Shown in pieces: positions 1 through 8,754 of a stretch of 36,745 bases of DNA. The stretch spans positions 1 to 36,745 of the forward strand of contig JAAHHN010000046.1 of NCBI GenBank assembly GCA_010672165.1, written 5' to 3'. The notes beneath the pieces are model-generated. The model saw nothing but the letters and a program-made list of their open reading frames with translations, made no database searches and was not told the DNA's origin. Source of the stretch: Spirulina sp. SIO3F2 (lineage in GTDB: Bacteria; Cyanobacteriota; Cyanobacteriia; Cyanobacteriales; Spirulinaceae). The stretch's first letter is position 1. Every line of letters starts with the position of its first letter. The translations under genes were made by a program, and so were the position numbers.

Positions 1-2
1 GG

Positions 3-1427
3 TTACGGGCAGGGGCATATCAGCCGGGGAGTAAGGGGGGGCAAGAGTTGATTGCTCATGAGTTGACTCATGTGGTGCAGCAGGGGGGGGGAGTAGGCTC
101 AGGCATTATCCAAGCCAAAGGATTTAAATCAGTTAATGAGAAGCTTCCCAAAAAACTAAAAACTCAGCAAGAGAAGCGGTTTGCACAAGCAGGTGAAAAG
201 GTATGGGATAAAGTTTTTCAAGATAATGAAATTGATAAACAGGGTGGTGTGACAGCATCAATAACATACAAAAAAGGCAAATTGATAAATGCTGAAGCAA
301 CAACTCGGTATGAAGACAATGATATTTTGAAAAATAAGACATTTGCTCATGTCGAGGCATCTGGAGATGTAACGAAAGGGGGGCAAATCGAAAGATGGTC
401 TAAGGTCAAAGAGAAGACCGAAGGCAATGAGTTATCAATAACACCAGATTTGATGGGTAAAAAAGAAAAAGAGATTCGAGCTGGAATTCGTAAAATACTT
501 GGTTCGATTGGAGAAGAAAACAAAGAAATACTAGATGATGATGATTTGGATGGTACATCGAAATGGAAGGATATTCAATCTTCTTTTTATAGTAAGGCTG
601 ACATATTCAAAGCCTATAAGGATTGTCAAGATACCATTGTAGACGGAATTTATAGCTGTGTTAAAGAAAAAGTAAAAAAAGAATCAGAGAGCAGAAAAGG
701 ATCATTTACACAGGATTTTCTCATAAACATACTTGATTTTTTCACTGAGGATGAAGACGAAAAACTTTACCAAGATCTTTTTGATAAAGTATTTAAGAAG
801 ATAGGTAATGTAAAAAGTGAAACGAAAGAAGTATATAGATCTCAAAAAAAAGATCAAAGTACAGAGGAGATTTTGATGCATGAGTTTGGTCATATTGATG
901 CTGCTCTTGATATCAAAGAACAGGATATTTCGCTCAACAAAAAAGAGCTAAAATCTACTATTGATTATGCAATTAAATTGGCAAAACAATTAAGGAATTT
1001 TACCAAAAAAGGAAAATCTCCTTCGCGGAAATTTGTAACACAAATGAGATTTGCATGGGCCGAGAATGTTACCGATTCATATAAAATAAGAGATGATTTA
1101 AAACGAAAAGAAACCACTGAAGCATTCAATATAATGCAAAAGATTTTAGTGGCGTTTGAAGAATATTTCAATATCCAAGATATAGATAATAAAAAACAAG
1201 ATGGGGCGAAGCATGGGCAACGCTTGAGTCATGGAATTGAAATCGAGACAGGACTTGATTTAGGATTGAATATCAAACACTTGAAAGAACTACCAGATCA
1301 ATATGCCAATTCAGTAGAAGTGATGAAGAAAAAAATGAGTCCTCAAGATATGTCCAGATATGTTTGGTTGAAAAAACTAGACCTTCTACTAGATGCGTTT
1401 ATTATTAAATACGGTAAATCATCTTAA
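3..1427 (+). CDS. DUF4157 (eCIS-core) protein with second HExxH metalloprotease-like motif, 5' truncated by window edge
   Basis: The frame is open from base 3, so the gene begins upstream of the window. The TTG at 48 is internal and not a start. The first visible residues (GAYQPGSKGG, then ELIAHELTHVVQQ) match the end of the DUF4157/eCIS-core domain, whose HExxH is a zinc-protease-like motif. This family is a hallmark of extracellular contractile injection system loci and of some secreted toxins. After a G9 tract at 83-91 the protein becomes Lys/Glu-rich and AT-rich in codon use. It carries a second zinc-site motif, MHEFGHIDAALD, about 278 residues after the TTG at 48, with a further conserved-looking 'AWAEN' segment downstream. 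I infer an N-terminal targeting domain joined to a variable C-terminal metallopeptidase effector. It converges on the AAA+ ATPase gene. DUF4157 identity is fairly sure; the toxin role is inference. Confidence 0.8.
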   Translation, partial: LRAGAYQPGSKGGQELIAHELTHVVQQGGGVGSGIIQAKGFKSVNEKLPKKLKTQQEKRFAQAGEKVWDKVFQDNEIDKQGGVTASITYKKGKLINAEATTRYEDNDILKNKTFAHVEASGDVTKGGQIERWSKVKEKTEGNELSITPDLMGKKEKEIRAGIRKILGSIGEENKEILDDDDLDGTSKWKDIQSSFYSKADIFKAYKDCQDTIVDGIYSCVKEKVKKESESRKGSFTQDFLINILDFFTEDEDEKLYQDLFDKVFKKIGNVKSETKEVYRSQKKDQSTEEILMHEFGHIDAALDIKEQDISLNKKELKSTIDYAIKLAKQLRNFTKKGKSPSRKFVTQMRFAWAENVTDSYKIRDDLKRKETTEAFNIMQKILVAFEEYFNIQDIDNKKQDGAKHGQRLSHGIEIETGLDLGLNIKHLKELPDQYANSVEVMKKKMSPQDMSRYVWLKKLDLLLDAFIIKYGKSS

Positions 1428-1815
1428 GTAGGTCGGGGTAGAAAAGTCCAAGCAGATTTCGAAATGTAAAATTGGCTACACTGCCTGTCAAACAAGGGCT
1501 TGAGGCTAATTTACAACTAGTAACATAGCTGAGCATTTTAAGCCTGGCCTACTTAGGAGTAGGGTAGGCAGTGACCACCACAATCCATTACTTAAATAAA
1601 CAGCGATCGCATCTCTTCTTTAGGTATTCAATCACTTTCAATAATATCAATCTCAAAATCACTGATATCCTGATTTTGTGGGCAATGCCCACCCTACGCG
1701 ATGTTTTTCTCATTAAATCGGTGCGTTAAGGCGGGTTTCTAATTATCAAATTTGATTCCCGAGACCTCTGACTTCCTAGCACACCCTACCGAGCTGTCTA
1801 AATAAATATTTACAC
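1428..1815. other. Intergenic region with degenerate palindromic repeats
   Basis: These 388 bases lie between two convergent genes and hold no convincing gene. They contain a perfect palindrome at 1678-1692 (GTGGGC-AAT-GCCCAC) followed by CCTAC, a HIP1 site at about 1602, a GGTGCGTTAAGGCGGG block near 1719 and an ACCCTAC block near 1784. These are motifs typical of small interspersed cyanobacterial repeats, here in fragmentary form. An 8-bp inverted pair, CACTGCCT near 1484 and AGGCAGTG near 1566, also lies here. Either hairpin could help terminate convergent transcription, but no U-tract follows. Confidence 0.5.
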
Positions 1816-3750
1816 TCAATCTAAATCCCAATATTTCGTTTCCGCCTTCGTCAGCGATCGCCCCATCTTCTGATACTCCAACTTCGCCGCCTGGAGAATA
1901 TACTTCATCCTCACCGGCTCATCCGCATCCGCAGCAATAAACGCCGCATTGAGCGCAATAGACCGAATACTGCCCCCCGCCACATCCAAATCCCCCAACA
2001 ACTCAAAATCCAACCCCTCAATTGGTGTTTGTGCCGGAAAGATCCGCTGCCAAATCTCACTGCGCACCGCCCGATCCGGAAACGGAAAATTCACAATAAA
2101 CCGTAATCGCCGCACAAACGCTTGGTCCACGGCATCCTTGAGATTTGTGGTTAAAATCGCCAAACCCCGAAACGCCTCCATGCGCTGGAGTAGATAACTC
2201 ACCTCAATATTGGCATGACGGTCATGACTATCCTTAACCTCCGTCCGCTTGCCAAACAACGCATCCGCCTCATCAAAGAGCAACACCACGCCCCCCGTCT
2301 CCGCCGCATCAAAAATCTGCGCCAAATTCTTCTCCGTCTCACCGATGTACTTGCTCACCACTGAACTGAGATCAATCCGATACAGATCTAAACGCAGGGC
2401 ATTGGCCAACACCTCTGCCGCCATTGTTTTGCCCGTGCCGCTAGCCCCCGCAAACAACACCGTAAGCCCCAAACCCCGAGCACTCTTCTGGGCAAAACCC
2501 CACTCTTGATAAACCTTTGCCCGCTGCCGAACTTGAATCGCCACCGCTTCAAGCACCTGTTTTTCTCGGGGTGGTAAGACCAAATCCGCCCAAGTTGCTA
2601 CACAGTCCAGCCGTTGGGCATGGTGCTCTAGGCGGGGGCGAGCTTGCTGACGGCAAAAGTCCCAGAGTTGTGCGGCGGGATCAGGTGCATCCGGATTAAG
2701 GGACTCACAGGCGACTTGGATCTGGCTGCTATTGAGGTTGAATTGGGCAATCAGTGGTGCCAATGACCCGTTAAGTTGAACAGCTCGCTCACCCAAATAT
2801 TGCTGCCAGAGCTGGTGCTTCTCACTGTGGGGAAGGGGTTGAACTTCAAAAATCTGCGATCGCCGATGCTCAAAATGCTGGGGTTCTCGGCTGCACAGAA
2901 TCACGGGGGTGTGTAACGTTTCCAGAAACTGCGTGAGGGCAGCTTGCTGCACAGAGCTCGTGAAGCGATCGCCCTCAATCAACAGAATACTTGAGCTGAG
3001 CAAAGCCTCTCGCTGCCAGCATTGCTGCCATTGCCCTAGTTCCAGGGGATTGCTCGGCAGCAATGTGGCGGATAAGCGCCAAAGCTGACAACCGAGCTGC
3101 TGGCAGAGCACCTGAGCAATTGTGGTTTTAACGCGTAGATCTAGTCCGCAGAGTTGTAGGAGCGGCCAAGGTTGCGATCGCTCAGATGCCCAGGTCTGGA
3201 GTGCCCCTTGCACTACAGGCTGATAAAACGTTGCCAAGGGGGGTGGCGATGACTGTGCAGAAAACGGCTGTACCCAATGGCTAAGTTCTGGGTCGTGGTC
3301 AGTTGTACCCAGTAAAAACGCTAAGATTCGAGGCTGAATGCGGAGTGGCGCTTGGGTGAGGGTCGGGTGTGGGGCTAACTCAATCAACCGCCAATGGAGT
3401 AGTGGGCTTTGGGTGGTGAAGGCTTGCCAGTCGGTTTGGGGAAACAGGGTTAAGGCCAGGGCAAATGTGGGTAAGCTATGTTGAGCATTGCCCATAATTT
3501 CGCCATAGCGCTGACCGAGCTGAGGATTCAGCTCAATCCCCACAGCCAACAAGAGGATAAATTGTTCAAAGGCAGTGAGACCAAATTGTTGGGCGAGGGT
3601 TCTGAAGGTGGGTGGAAAGAGGGGGTCGGTTGTGAAATTGGGGGGTTGACCAGCCAAGACGTTTTGCAGCGCCTGACTTAAGCCCTTGATGGCTTGATGA
3701 ACTTGAACGAACGGTGTGATTTTGACCGCAGACAACTGAGAGATAGACAT
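1816..3750 (-). CDS. AAA+ ATPase of the contractile-injection-system (eCIS) type
   Basis: The 644-aa product has a C-terminal AAA+ module with Walker A GASGTGKT (about 435-442), Walker B LLFDEADA (about 490-497), sensor-1-like ILTTN (about 532-536) and arginine-finger region RRLRF (about 547-551). The middle (roughly 195-370) looks like a second, degenerate P-loop domain: GLDLRVKTT in place of Walker A and ILLIEGD like Walker B. This two-part design and length fit the ATPase conserved in eCIS gene clusters (Afp15-like), which is thought to help assemble or maintain the particle. I chose the ATG at 3750 (MSISQLSAV). A TTG at 3819 would add 23 residues with no family-like sequence. Its convergent neighbour is a DUF4157 protein, another eCIS-associated family. 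No sheath, tube or baseplate gene is visible here, so the rest of the locus would have to lie left of the window. Confidence 0.75.
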   Translation of the reverse strand: MSISQLSAVKITPFVQVHQAIKGLSQALQNVLAGQPPNFTTDPLFPPTFRTLAQQFGLTAFEQFILLLAVGIELNPQLGQRYGEIMGNAQHSLPTFALALTLFPQTDWQAFTTQSPLLHWRLIELAPHPTLTQAPLRIQPRILAFLLGTTDHDPELSHWVQPFSAQSSPPPLATFYQPVVQGALQTWASERSQPWPLLQLCGLDLRVKTTIAQVLCQQLGCQLWRLSATLLPSNPLELGQWQQCWQREALLSSSILLIEGDRFTSSVQQAALTQFLETLHTPVILCSREPQHFEHRRSQIFEVQPLPHSEKHQLWQQYLGERAVQLNGSLAPLIAQFNLNSSQIQVACESLNPDAPDPAAQLWDFCRQQARPRLEHHAQRLDCVATWADLVLPPREKQVLEAVAIQVRQRAKVYQEWGFAQKSARGLGLTVLFAGASGTGKTMAAEVLANALRLDLYRIDLSSVVSKYIGETEKNLAQIFDAAETGGVVLLFDEADALFGKRTEVKDSHDRHANIEVSYLLQRMEAFRGLAILTTNLKDAVDQAFVRRLRFIVNFPFPDRAVRSEIWQRIFPAQTPIEGLDFELLGDLDVAGGSIRSIALNAAFIAADADEPVRMKYILQAAKLEYQKMGRSLTKAETKYWDLD

Positions 3751-3860
3751 AGATACTGTATGAGTTAAGACAGGAGAGCCAAGACATTGGTGATTTTCCC
3801 TATTTAAAATTGTCTGCAAGATTTTGCAGCAGTTCTGTACATAAATTGTTAATTAAGGGT

Positions 3861-3992
3861 ATGGGAACTGAGGTTCAAGATGACTTTTTGGGGGATCTGC
3901 CCTTACCGCCAGAACTGGCGCGATCTCAAGATATAGACTTAACCTATCCTTATTATTAGGGTGCGTTTACGCTGGTGGGGAGTCCGTGGTGA
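3861..3992 (+). pseudogene. Decayed 3' stump of a TPS-CHAT gene (third copy of the array)
   Basis: Translation gives MGTEVQDDFLGDLPLPPELA, then RSQDIDLTYPYY, a stop, then GAFTLVGSPW and the normal stop. This aligns with the last residues of the two full CHAT proteins downstream (LPPELARY...DLTHPYYWSGFTLVGSPW). The conserved Trp codon TGG has become TAG, and everything upstream of the final ~35 residues is missing. The stump is followed by the same kind of spacer and leader that separates the two complete genes, so it is the remnant of a further copy removed by deletion. The missing body would have lain where the AAA+ gene's 5' end now sits. Confidence 0.8.
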
Positions 3993-3997
3993 GTGCG

Positions 3998-4025
3998 GAG
4001 TTCAGAATTCAGAGTTCAGAGTTCG
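3998..4025. repeat. Heptamer short tandem repeat, GAGTTCA family (4 units)
   Basis: Four consecutive 7-mers are seen: GAGTTCA, GAATTCA, GAGTTCA, GAGTTCG. Related heptamers recur after the first full CHAT gene (8607-8620, two units) and after the LTPEQ-repeat protein gene (22456-22490, five units). Short tandemly repeated repetitive sequences with 7-bp units are a known feature of cyanobacterial genomes. No function is visible. Confidence 0.75.
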
Positions 4026-4159
4026 GAATAGGGTTGAGATATCTGTTCCCTATACGGTCTGAGTAGAGTTAAGCTCCCATCCCCAGCGTCCAAAATTCAG
4101 TAGCTATACTGGACTAGACTTTGATTTTTCGACAACAGATAGGAAAACCGTTTAGTTTA
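4026..4159 (+). promoter_or_regulatory. Duplicated leader/promoter region of first CHAT gene
   Basis: This leader is closely similar to the one in front of the second CHAT gene (8621-8754). Shared blocks include CTGTTCCCTA/ATGTTCCCTA, CAAAATTCAGT, TATACTGGACTA, CTTTGATTTTTCG, AACAG and AACCGTTTAGTTTA just before the ATG. TATACT at 4105-4110 is a plausible -10 element, but no good -35 sits at the right distance, and there is no clear Shine-Dalgarno sequence before the ATG at 4160. The exact promoter is therefore inferred; the conservation is directly seen. Confidence 0.5.
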
Positions 4160-7100
4160 ATGGCTCAATTACCATTCCGGGTGAGTGGAGCGATCGCCTT
4201 AACACTACAGTGCTCCATCGCCCCCCTTGTTTTTTGCACAACATCTGAAGCGATCGCCCAATCGATCACCGCTGCCCCAGACGGCACAGGGACAATCATC
4301 AATATCAATGGCAATACCTACACAATCCACGGTGGTACACAAGCTGGGACAAATCTGTTCCATTCGTTTCAAGCTTTTGGTTTAAGCAGCGGTGAGATCG
4401 CGGATTTTCTGAGTAATCCCGATATTACCAATATTCTCGGACGAGTGACAGGCGGAGATCCATCCATAATTGATGGTCTGATTCAAGTCACGGGGGCAAA
4501 CTCTAACCTTTATCTGATGAACCCGGCGGGGATTGTCTTTGGTGCGGGGGCAAGTCTGAATGTGGGGGGTGATTTTTACGTCACGACGAGCGATCGCATC
4601 AGCTTTGAAAACGGTTGGTTCAATGCCACGGGATCAAATAACTATGCAACGCTGACCGGTGCGCCGAATCAGTTTGCGTTTTTGAGTGAACAACCAGGGG
4701 CGATTCTCAATTTTGGCGATCTGACCACTGCTCAGGATGTGAATTTGATCGGCGGGACGGTGCTTAATGAGGGAGCGATCGCCTCAACTCAAGGAACCGT
4801 AACATTAGCCGCAGTCCCCGGAGAGCGGCTGGTGCGGATTAGTGAACCGGGTATGTTGTTGAGTTTGGAGGTAGCCGAGGGCGCGATCGCTTCAAGCCTT
4901 CAACCTCTTGATTTACCCGCTTTGTTGACAGGTTCAGAACTATTTACTAACCGTAGCGCAGGCGTCTCGCCTACTCCCCATTCACTGAACATCGGCGATC
5001 TCATCATTGACGGTGATGTTTCCGGCCAGCAAATCGACCTCTACGCGGCGGGGCAAGTCACCCCCACCAATGCAGACTTAGTACAAGGAGATACCCGCGT
5101 TATTCGCTTTAGTGCCACAGGCGAAAACCCTGATCAAGCCGTGTTTATCGACCGTCGGGCGGATAGCCCTGAAGCATTGCTCTATGGGGCTGAAGCGGGA
5201 ACTGTTAGCCAGATTATTGAACAGGACGAAAACGGGATTTCAGTGAGCAGTGAGCAGTTAGCCGTGATCAGTGAATCGGTTGGGCAATTGGAATCTGTTG
5301 CTATTGTGGCGGAGGGAAATGAGGGGAATTTCTGGCTCGGAAATCAGTGGATTCGTCACGTGAACATTGCAGATTATACGACACAGTTGCAAGGCTGGGG
5401 CGAAGCACTCACAACCAATGCAGATATCCTGCTTTATAGTTGCTTTACGGCGTTGGGGGCAACAGGTGAGGCGTTGGTGCAGAGCATTGCAGATTTAACC
5501 GGGGCAGATGTGGCGGCTTCAGTGGATGCAACAGGTAGCGCTAATTATGATGCGAATTGGGATTTGGAATACAGCAGCCTTTCGGGCAGCATTGAGGCAG
5601 AGAATCCGTTTACTAGCGAGACGTTAGGCGCTTGGGAGGGGAAACTCGCAACCCAAACCGTCACTGATTTTGGGAACTCTGGCACCAACACGCTGCGGGG
5701 TCGCATTGCAGCAGCCAGTGATGGGGATTTAGTGATATTTGCCTCAGCGGGTATGGTCACGCTGACCAGTGGGGAAATTGCTTGGGGAACTGAAAATTTG
5801 ACGATTGACGGTAACGGCTCGACAGTTGATGCTAACAATAGTAGTCGAGTTTTTAGTACTAATGCCCAGAATACAACGATCCAAAATATCACCATCCAAA
5901 ACGGTTCAACTAGTGCCAAGGGTGGTGGTGTTTATCATCGACCAGGGTTAAGTGCTCTAGATACAGGAACCTTGACGATTCGAAACTCAACAATTACGGG
6001 GAATACTGGTAACAGTGGTGGTGGGGTTTTTAGTGACCCAATTAGTGTCGGTTCAACCACGATTGAAATAATCGATTCAACGGTATCTGGAAACACGGCT
6101 CAACGTGCTGGTGGTGGAACTCATGGACAATCTATTAATCTTTCTGGTAGCCAAGTTTTAAATAATATAACAATCGACGCGACTGGTGGAACATATGACC
6201 TTGGTGGCGGTGGTGTTTTTGCCTCCAGGGTTTCTAATATTGCCAATTCCACTATATCGGGTAATTCTTCAGCATATAACGCTGGTGGTATCCATGCGGG
6301 GGGCAATCTCAACGTCTCAGGCTCAACAATTGCCAATAATAAGGCAGCTAGTAATGGCGGTGGAATTTATCTCGCTAGTAACTCTGCCGATCTCACAATG
6401 ACAAGGTCTACCTTGTCTGGGAACGTGGCGAATGCAGCCACTTATTCTAGTGGTGATATCTATAGCAGACGAAATGTCGTTACTATTTCTGATCATGTGG
6501 GGGATTTGGTTGCTGACCTCTTCATTCGGCGGGAGCCGGTCTCGATCAGTGGTGATGGATCAATTACTTTAACCGGAGAAATCGATACTCGGGGTAACCA
6601 GAAAGGGGTCTCTATCAGTGCCGCTGGGACACTTGATATATCGAACTTGACGCTACTGACCCGTGACAGGGTGGTGGGGAGCGGCATAGGAAACGGAGGA
6701 GGGGATATTACCCTCACAGCAGGGGGTGATATTTCCACTCAAAATCTTACTACTTACTCCAGCGTAGCTGGTGATGCCGGTAATGTCACTGTGACGAGTA
6801 TAGGCGGCAAAATTAATATTTCAGGTAGTATCGAAACCTCTGCGGGGAATAATAATGTCAGTGCTGGTGCAGTAAATCTTGATGCACGAGAAACTATTGA
6901 AGTTGATTACATCAATGCAGAGGCCCAACTTGGTAGTGGTGGTAATGTTTCTGTCAGTAGTGATCAAACAATACGGATTCAGGGATCATTTTTCTCTAGC
7001 AACAGGGGCTTCAACGCCAGTATCTCAAGTGCTGGTTCCGTTTCAAGTGGTTCAATTATTATTGAACATGGAGGCAATAGTCTAATTCCATTTGTTGTCG

Positions 7101-8608
7101 GTGATGCAAGTTTTAATGGAACAGCCGCTGCGATCACCGCAGGTGGTAGTGCAACAATCTTCCCCACTAATTCCTATCTCTATAGTTTTCAGCAGACTGG
7201 AATCCAAATCCTCACTAATGGTGTCGGGCCAGACTTAAATACTGTTGTTGCAGGTTCTGCACCTGTGGCTCCTTTCCTGAGTAGTGATGAATTTCTTGCT
7301 AGTGTTTCTGGGGGGTCAGGGAAGGGCGCAGCATCAAGCATCACATATGATGTGGAACTTGAAGAAGTTGGCTTTATCGATCGCGATCGCACAGCAGAAT
7401 TTGATTTTGCAGAGGAGGCTGAAATTGTCGAGGAAGGGGGGAAAGGGGGCGATGATGATCGCTCCAACGCCAACACCGTGGCGAATATTCGGGAAACGTT
7501 CAATCGCATTCAAACCCAAACGGGCACAGTTCCAGCACTCGTCTATGCCACCAGTAATCCAGAGGCTCTAGAACTCATTGTCATCACGCCAGATGACCAA
7601 ATGTTGCGCACGGTTGTCCCAGCAGCATCGCAAGCCCAATTACAGCAAACCATCCACCGCTTTCGTCGAGGCATTGTCAACCCTACGGGCAATCGCTACC
7701 TCAAACCTGCCCAACAGCTCTACGATTGGCTAATTCGCCCCATTGAGAGCACGATCGCCAACCTTAATATCGATACATTGGTCTTTTCCATGGGAGAGGG
7801 CCTCCGCTCTCTACCATTGGCTGCACTCCATGATGGGGAACAGTTTTTGATCGAAAAATATAGCTTGGGTCAAATCCCCAGCATGAGCCTGACTGACACC
7901 AGCTACACCCCCTTGCATAATGCATCGGTGCTGGCGATGGGGGCTTCCGAGTTTGACCAGCTCAACCCCCTGCCTGCTGTGCCCAGTGAGCTGGCGTTAA
8001 TTACTCAGCAACAGGGCGATGCACAATATTTAAACCAGGCGTTCACCTGGGAAAACCTCAAAACCCAAAGCCGCGGTGGCGGTCGCCTTGCGGAGCAACG
8101 TCGCAACTTTGAAATTGTCCACCTCGCCACCCATGCCGCGTTTCAACCGGGAGAAGCCACGAACTCCTATATTCAGCTTTGGGGTGATGATCAAATTGGA
8201 GTCGATCGCTTGCGGGAATTACGCTGGTTTGAAGCCCCCACAGTAGAACTGTTGGTGCTCAGCGCCTGCGAGACCGCCTTTGGCGATCCCTACGCGGAGC
8301 TGGGTTTTGCAGGCTTAGCGGTGCAGTCAGGGGTCAAGTCAGCGTTAGCGAGTTTGTGGCAAGTCTCTGACTGGGGCACGTTGGTGCTGATGGATGGGTT
8401 CTACCGGGCGTTGGCTGAGCCAGCGGTGACGATCAAAGCGGAGGCGTTGCGCCAAGCGCAGCTTGATATGCTGCGAGGTCAGCATTTAGCTCAGGGCGAT
8501 GCCTTGCGTGGTGTGACATTGCCACCGGAAGTGGCGCAATATAGCGATTTGGATTTGAGCCACCCGTTTTATTGGAGTGCGTTTACGTTGGTGGGCAGTC
8601 CGTGGTGA
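4160..8608 (+). CDS. Secreted TPS-domain / DUF4347 / beta-helix / CHAT protease protein (copy 1)
   Basis: The 1482-aa product starts at the ATG at 4160, not the upstream TTG at 4121, because the second paralogue begins with the same MAQLPFRVSGAIALTL. Residues 1-34 form a signal peptide ending AIAQ. Residues 35 to about 250 are a haemagglutinin-type two-partner-secretion (TPS) domain, with NLYLMNPAGIVFGAGA. A DUF4347 domain follows at about 380-495 (YSCFTALG, GADVAAS). Gly/Ser/Thr/Asn-rich right-handed beta-helix repeats (NSTISGN, GGG) run from about 500 to 780, then filamentous repeats. The C-terminus (about 1140-1482) is a CHAT caspase-like peptidase with catalytic His1325 (HLATHA) and Cys1370 (LSACET). 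I infer a secreted or surface protease; no TpsB transporter gene is present in the window. Residues 264-272 (NRSAGVSPT) and about 361-372 are encoded by interspersed repeats. Confidence 0.88.
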   Translation: MAQLPFRVSGAIALTLQCSIAPLVFCTTSEAIAQSITAAPDGTGTIININGNTYTIHGGTQAGTNLFHSFQAFGLSSGEIADFLSNPDITNILGRVTGGDPSIIDGLIQVTGANSNLYLMNPAGIVFGAGASLNVGGDFYVTTSDRISFENGWFNATGSNNYATLTGAPNQFAFLSEQPGAILNFGDLTTAQDVNLIGGTVLNEGAIASTQGTVTLAAVPGERLVRISEPGMLLSLEVAEGAIASSLQPLDLPALLTGSELFTNRSAGVSPTPHSLNIGDLIIDGDVSGQQIDLYAAGQVTPTNADLVQGDTRVIRFSATGENPDQAVFIDRRADSPEALLYGAEAGTVSQIIEQDENGISVSSEQLAVISESVGQLESVAIVAEGNEGNFWLGNQWIRHVNIADYTTQLQGWGEALTTNADILLYSCFTALGATGEALVQSIADLTGADVAASVDATGSANYDANWDLEYSSLSGSIEAENPFTSETLGAWEGKLATQTVTDFGNSGTNTLRGRIAAASDGDLVIFASAGMVTLTSGEIAWGTENLTIDGNGSTVDANNSSRVFSTNAQNTTIQNITIQNGSTSAKGGGVYHRPGLSALDTGTLTIRNSTITGNTGNSGGGVFSDPISVGSTTIEIIDSTVSGNTAQRAGGGTHGQSINLSGSQVLNNITIDATGGTYDLGGGGVFASRVSNIANSTISGNSSAYNAGGIHAGGNLNVSGSTIANNKAASNGGGIYLASNSADLTMTRSTLSGNVANAATYSSGDIYSRRNVVTISDHVGDLVADLFIRREPVSISGDGSITLTGEIDTRGNQKGVSISAAGTLDISNLTLLTRDRVVGSGIGNGGGDITLTAGGDISTQNLTTYSSVAGDAGNVTVTSIGGKINISGSIETSAGNNNVSAGAVNLDARETIEVDYINAEAQLGSGGNVSVSSDQTIRIQGSFFSSNRGFNASISSAGSVSSGSIIIEHGGNSLIPFVVGDASFNGTAAAITAGGSATIFPTNSYLYSFQQTGIQILTNGVGPDLNTVVAGSAPVAPFLSSDEFLASVSGGSGKGAASSITYDVELEEVGFIDRDRTAEFDFAEEAEIVEEGGKGGDDDRSNANTVANIRETFNRIQTQTGTVPALVYATSNPEALELIVITPDDQMLRTVVPAASQAQLQQTIHRFRRGIVNPTGNRYLKPAQQLYDWLIRPIESTIANLNIDTLVFSMGEGLRSLPLAALHDGEQFLIEKYSLGQIPSMSLTDTSYTPLHNASVLAMGASEFDQLNPLPAVPSELALITQQQGDAQYLNQAFTWENLKTQSRGGGRLAEQRRNFEIVHLATHAAFQPGEATNSYIQLWGDDQIGVDRLRELRWFEAPTVELLVLSACETAFGDPYAELGFAGLAVQSGVKSALASLWQVSDWGTLVLMDGFYRALAEPAVTIKAEALRQAQLDMLRGQHLAQGDALRGVTLPPEVAQYSDLDLSHPFYWSAFTLVGSPW

Positions 8609-8620
8609 ATTCAGAATTCT

Positions 8621-8754
8621 GAACCGGGCTGAGATGTATGTTCCCTAAAAGGTTGAGCTAGAGCTAAACCCCCGTCCGCAACGGACAAAATTCAGTGGTT
8701 ATACTGGACTATACTTTGATTTTTCGGCAACAGTAGGAAAAACCGTTTAGTTTA
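8621..8754 (+). promoter_or_regulatory. Duplicated leader/promoter region of second CHAT gene
   Basis: This is the counterpart of the leader at 4026-4159. It has two TATACT hexamers, at 8700-8705 and 8710-8715, where the first copy has TATACT and TAGACT. The last ~60 bases before the ATG, and the first ~50 codon bases, are nearly identical to copy 1. The duplication unit therefore included regulatory sequence, and the two genes probably respond to the same signals. Confidence 0.5.

Noticed and set aside
1620-1680. Minus-strand frame reading QDISDFEIDIIESD then stop
   Set aside because: It resembles the tail of some small cyanobacterial protein, but it is too short and no upstream body is present.
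3751-3819. TTG start extending the AAA+ protein by 23 residues
   Set aside because: The extra residues show no family pattern, and the ATG at 3750 gives a natural N-terminus.
5545-7509. Several long minus-strand open frames within the first CHAT gene
   Set aside because: They arise from the Gly/Ser/Thr-rich repeat codons of the plus-strand gene, and their hydrophobic Pro/Leu-rich translations are typical shadows.
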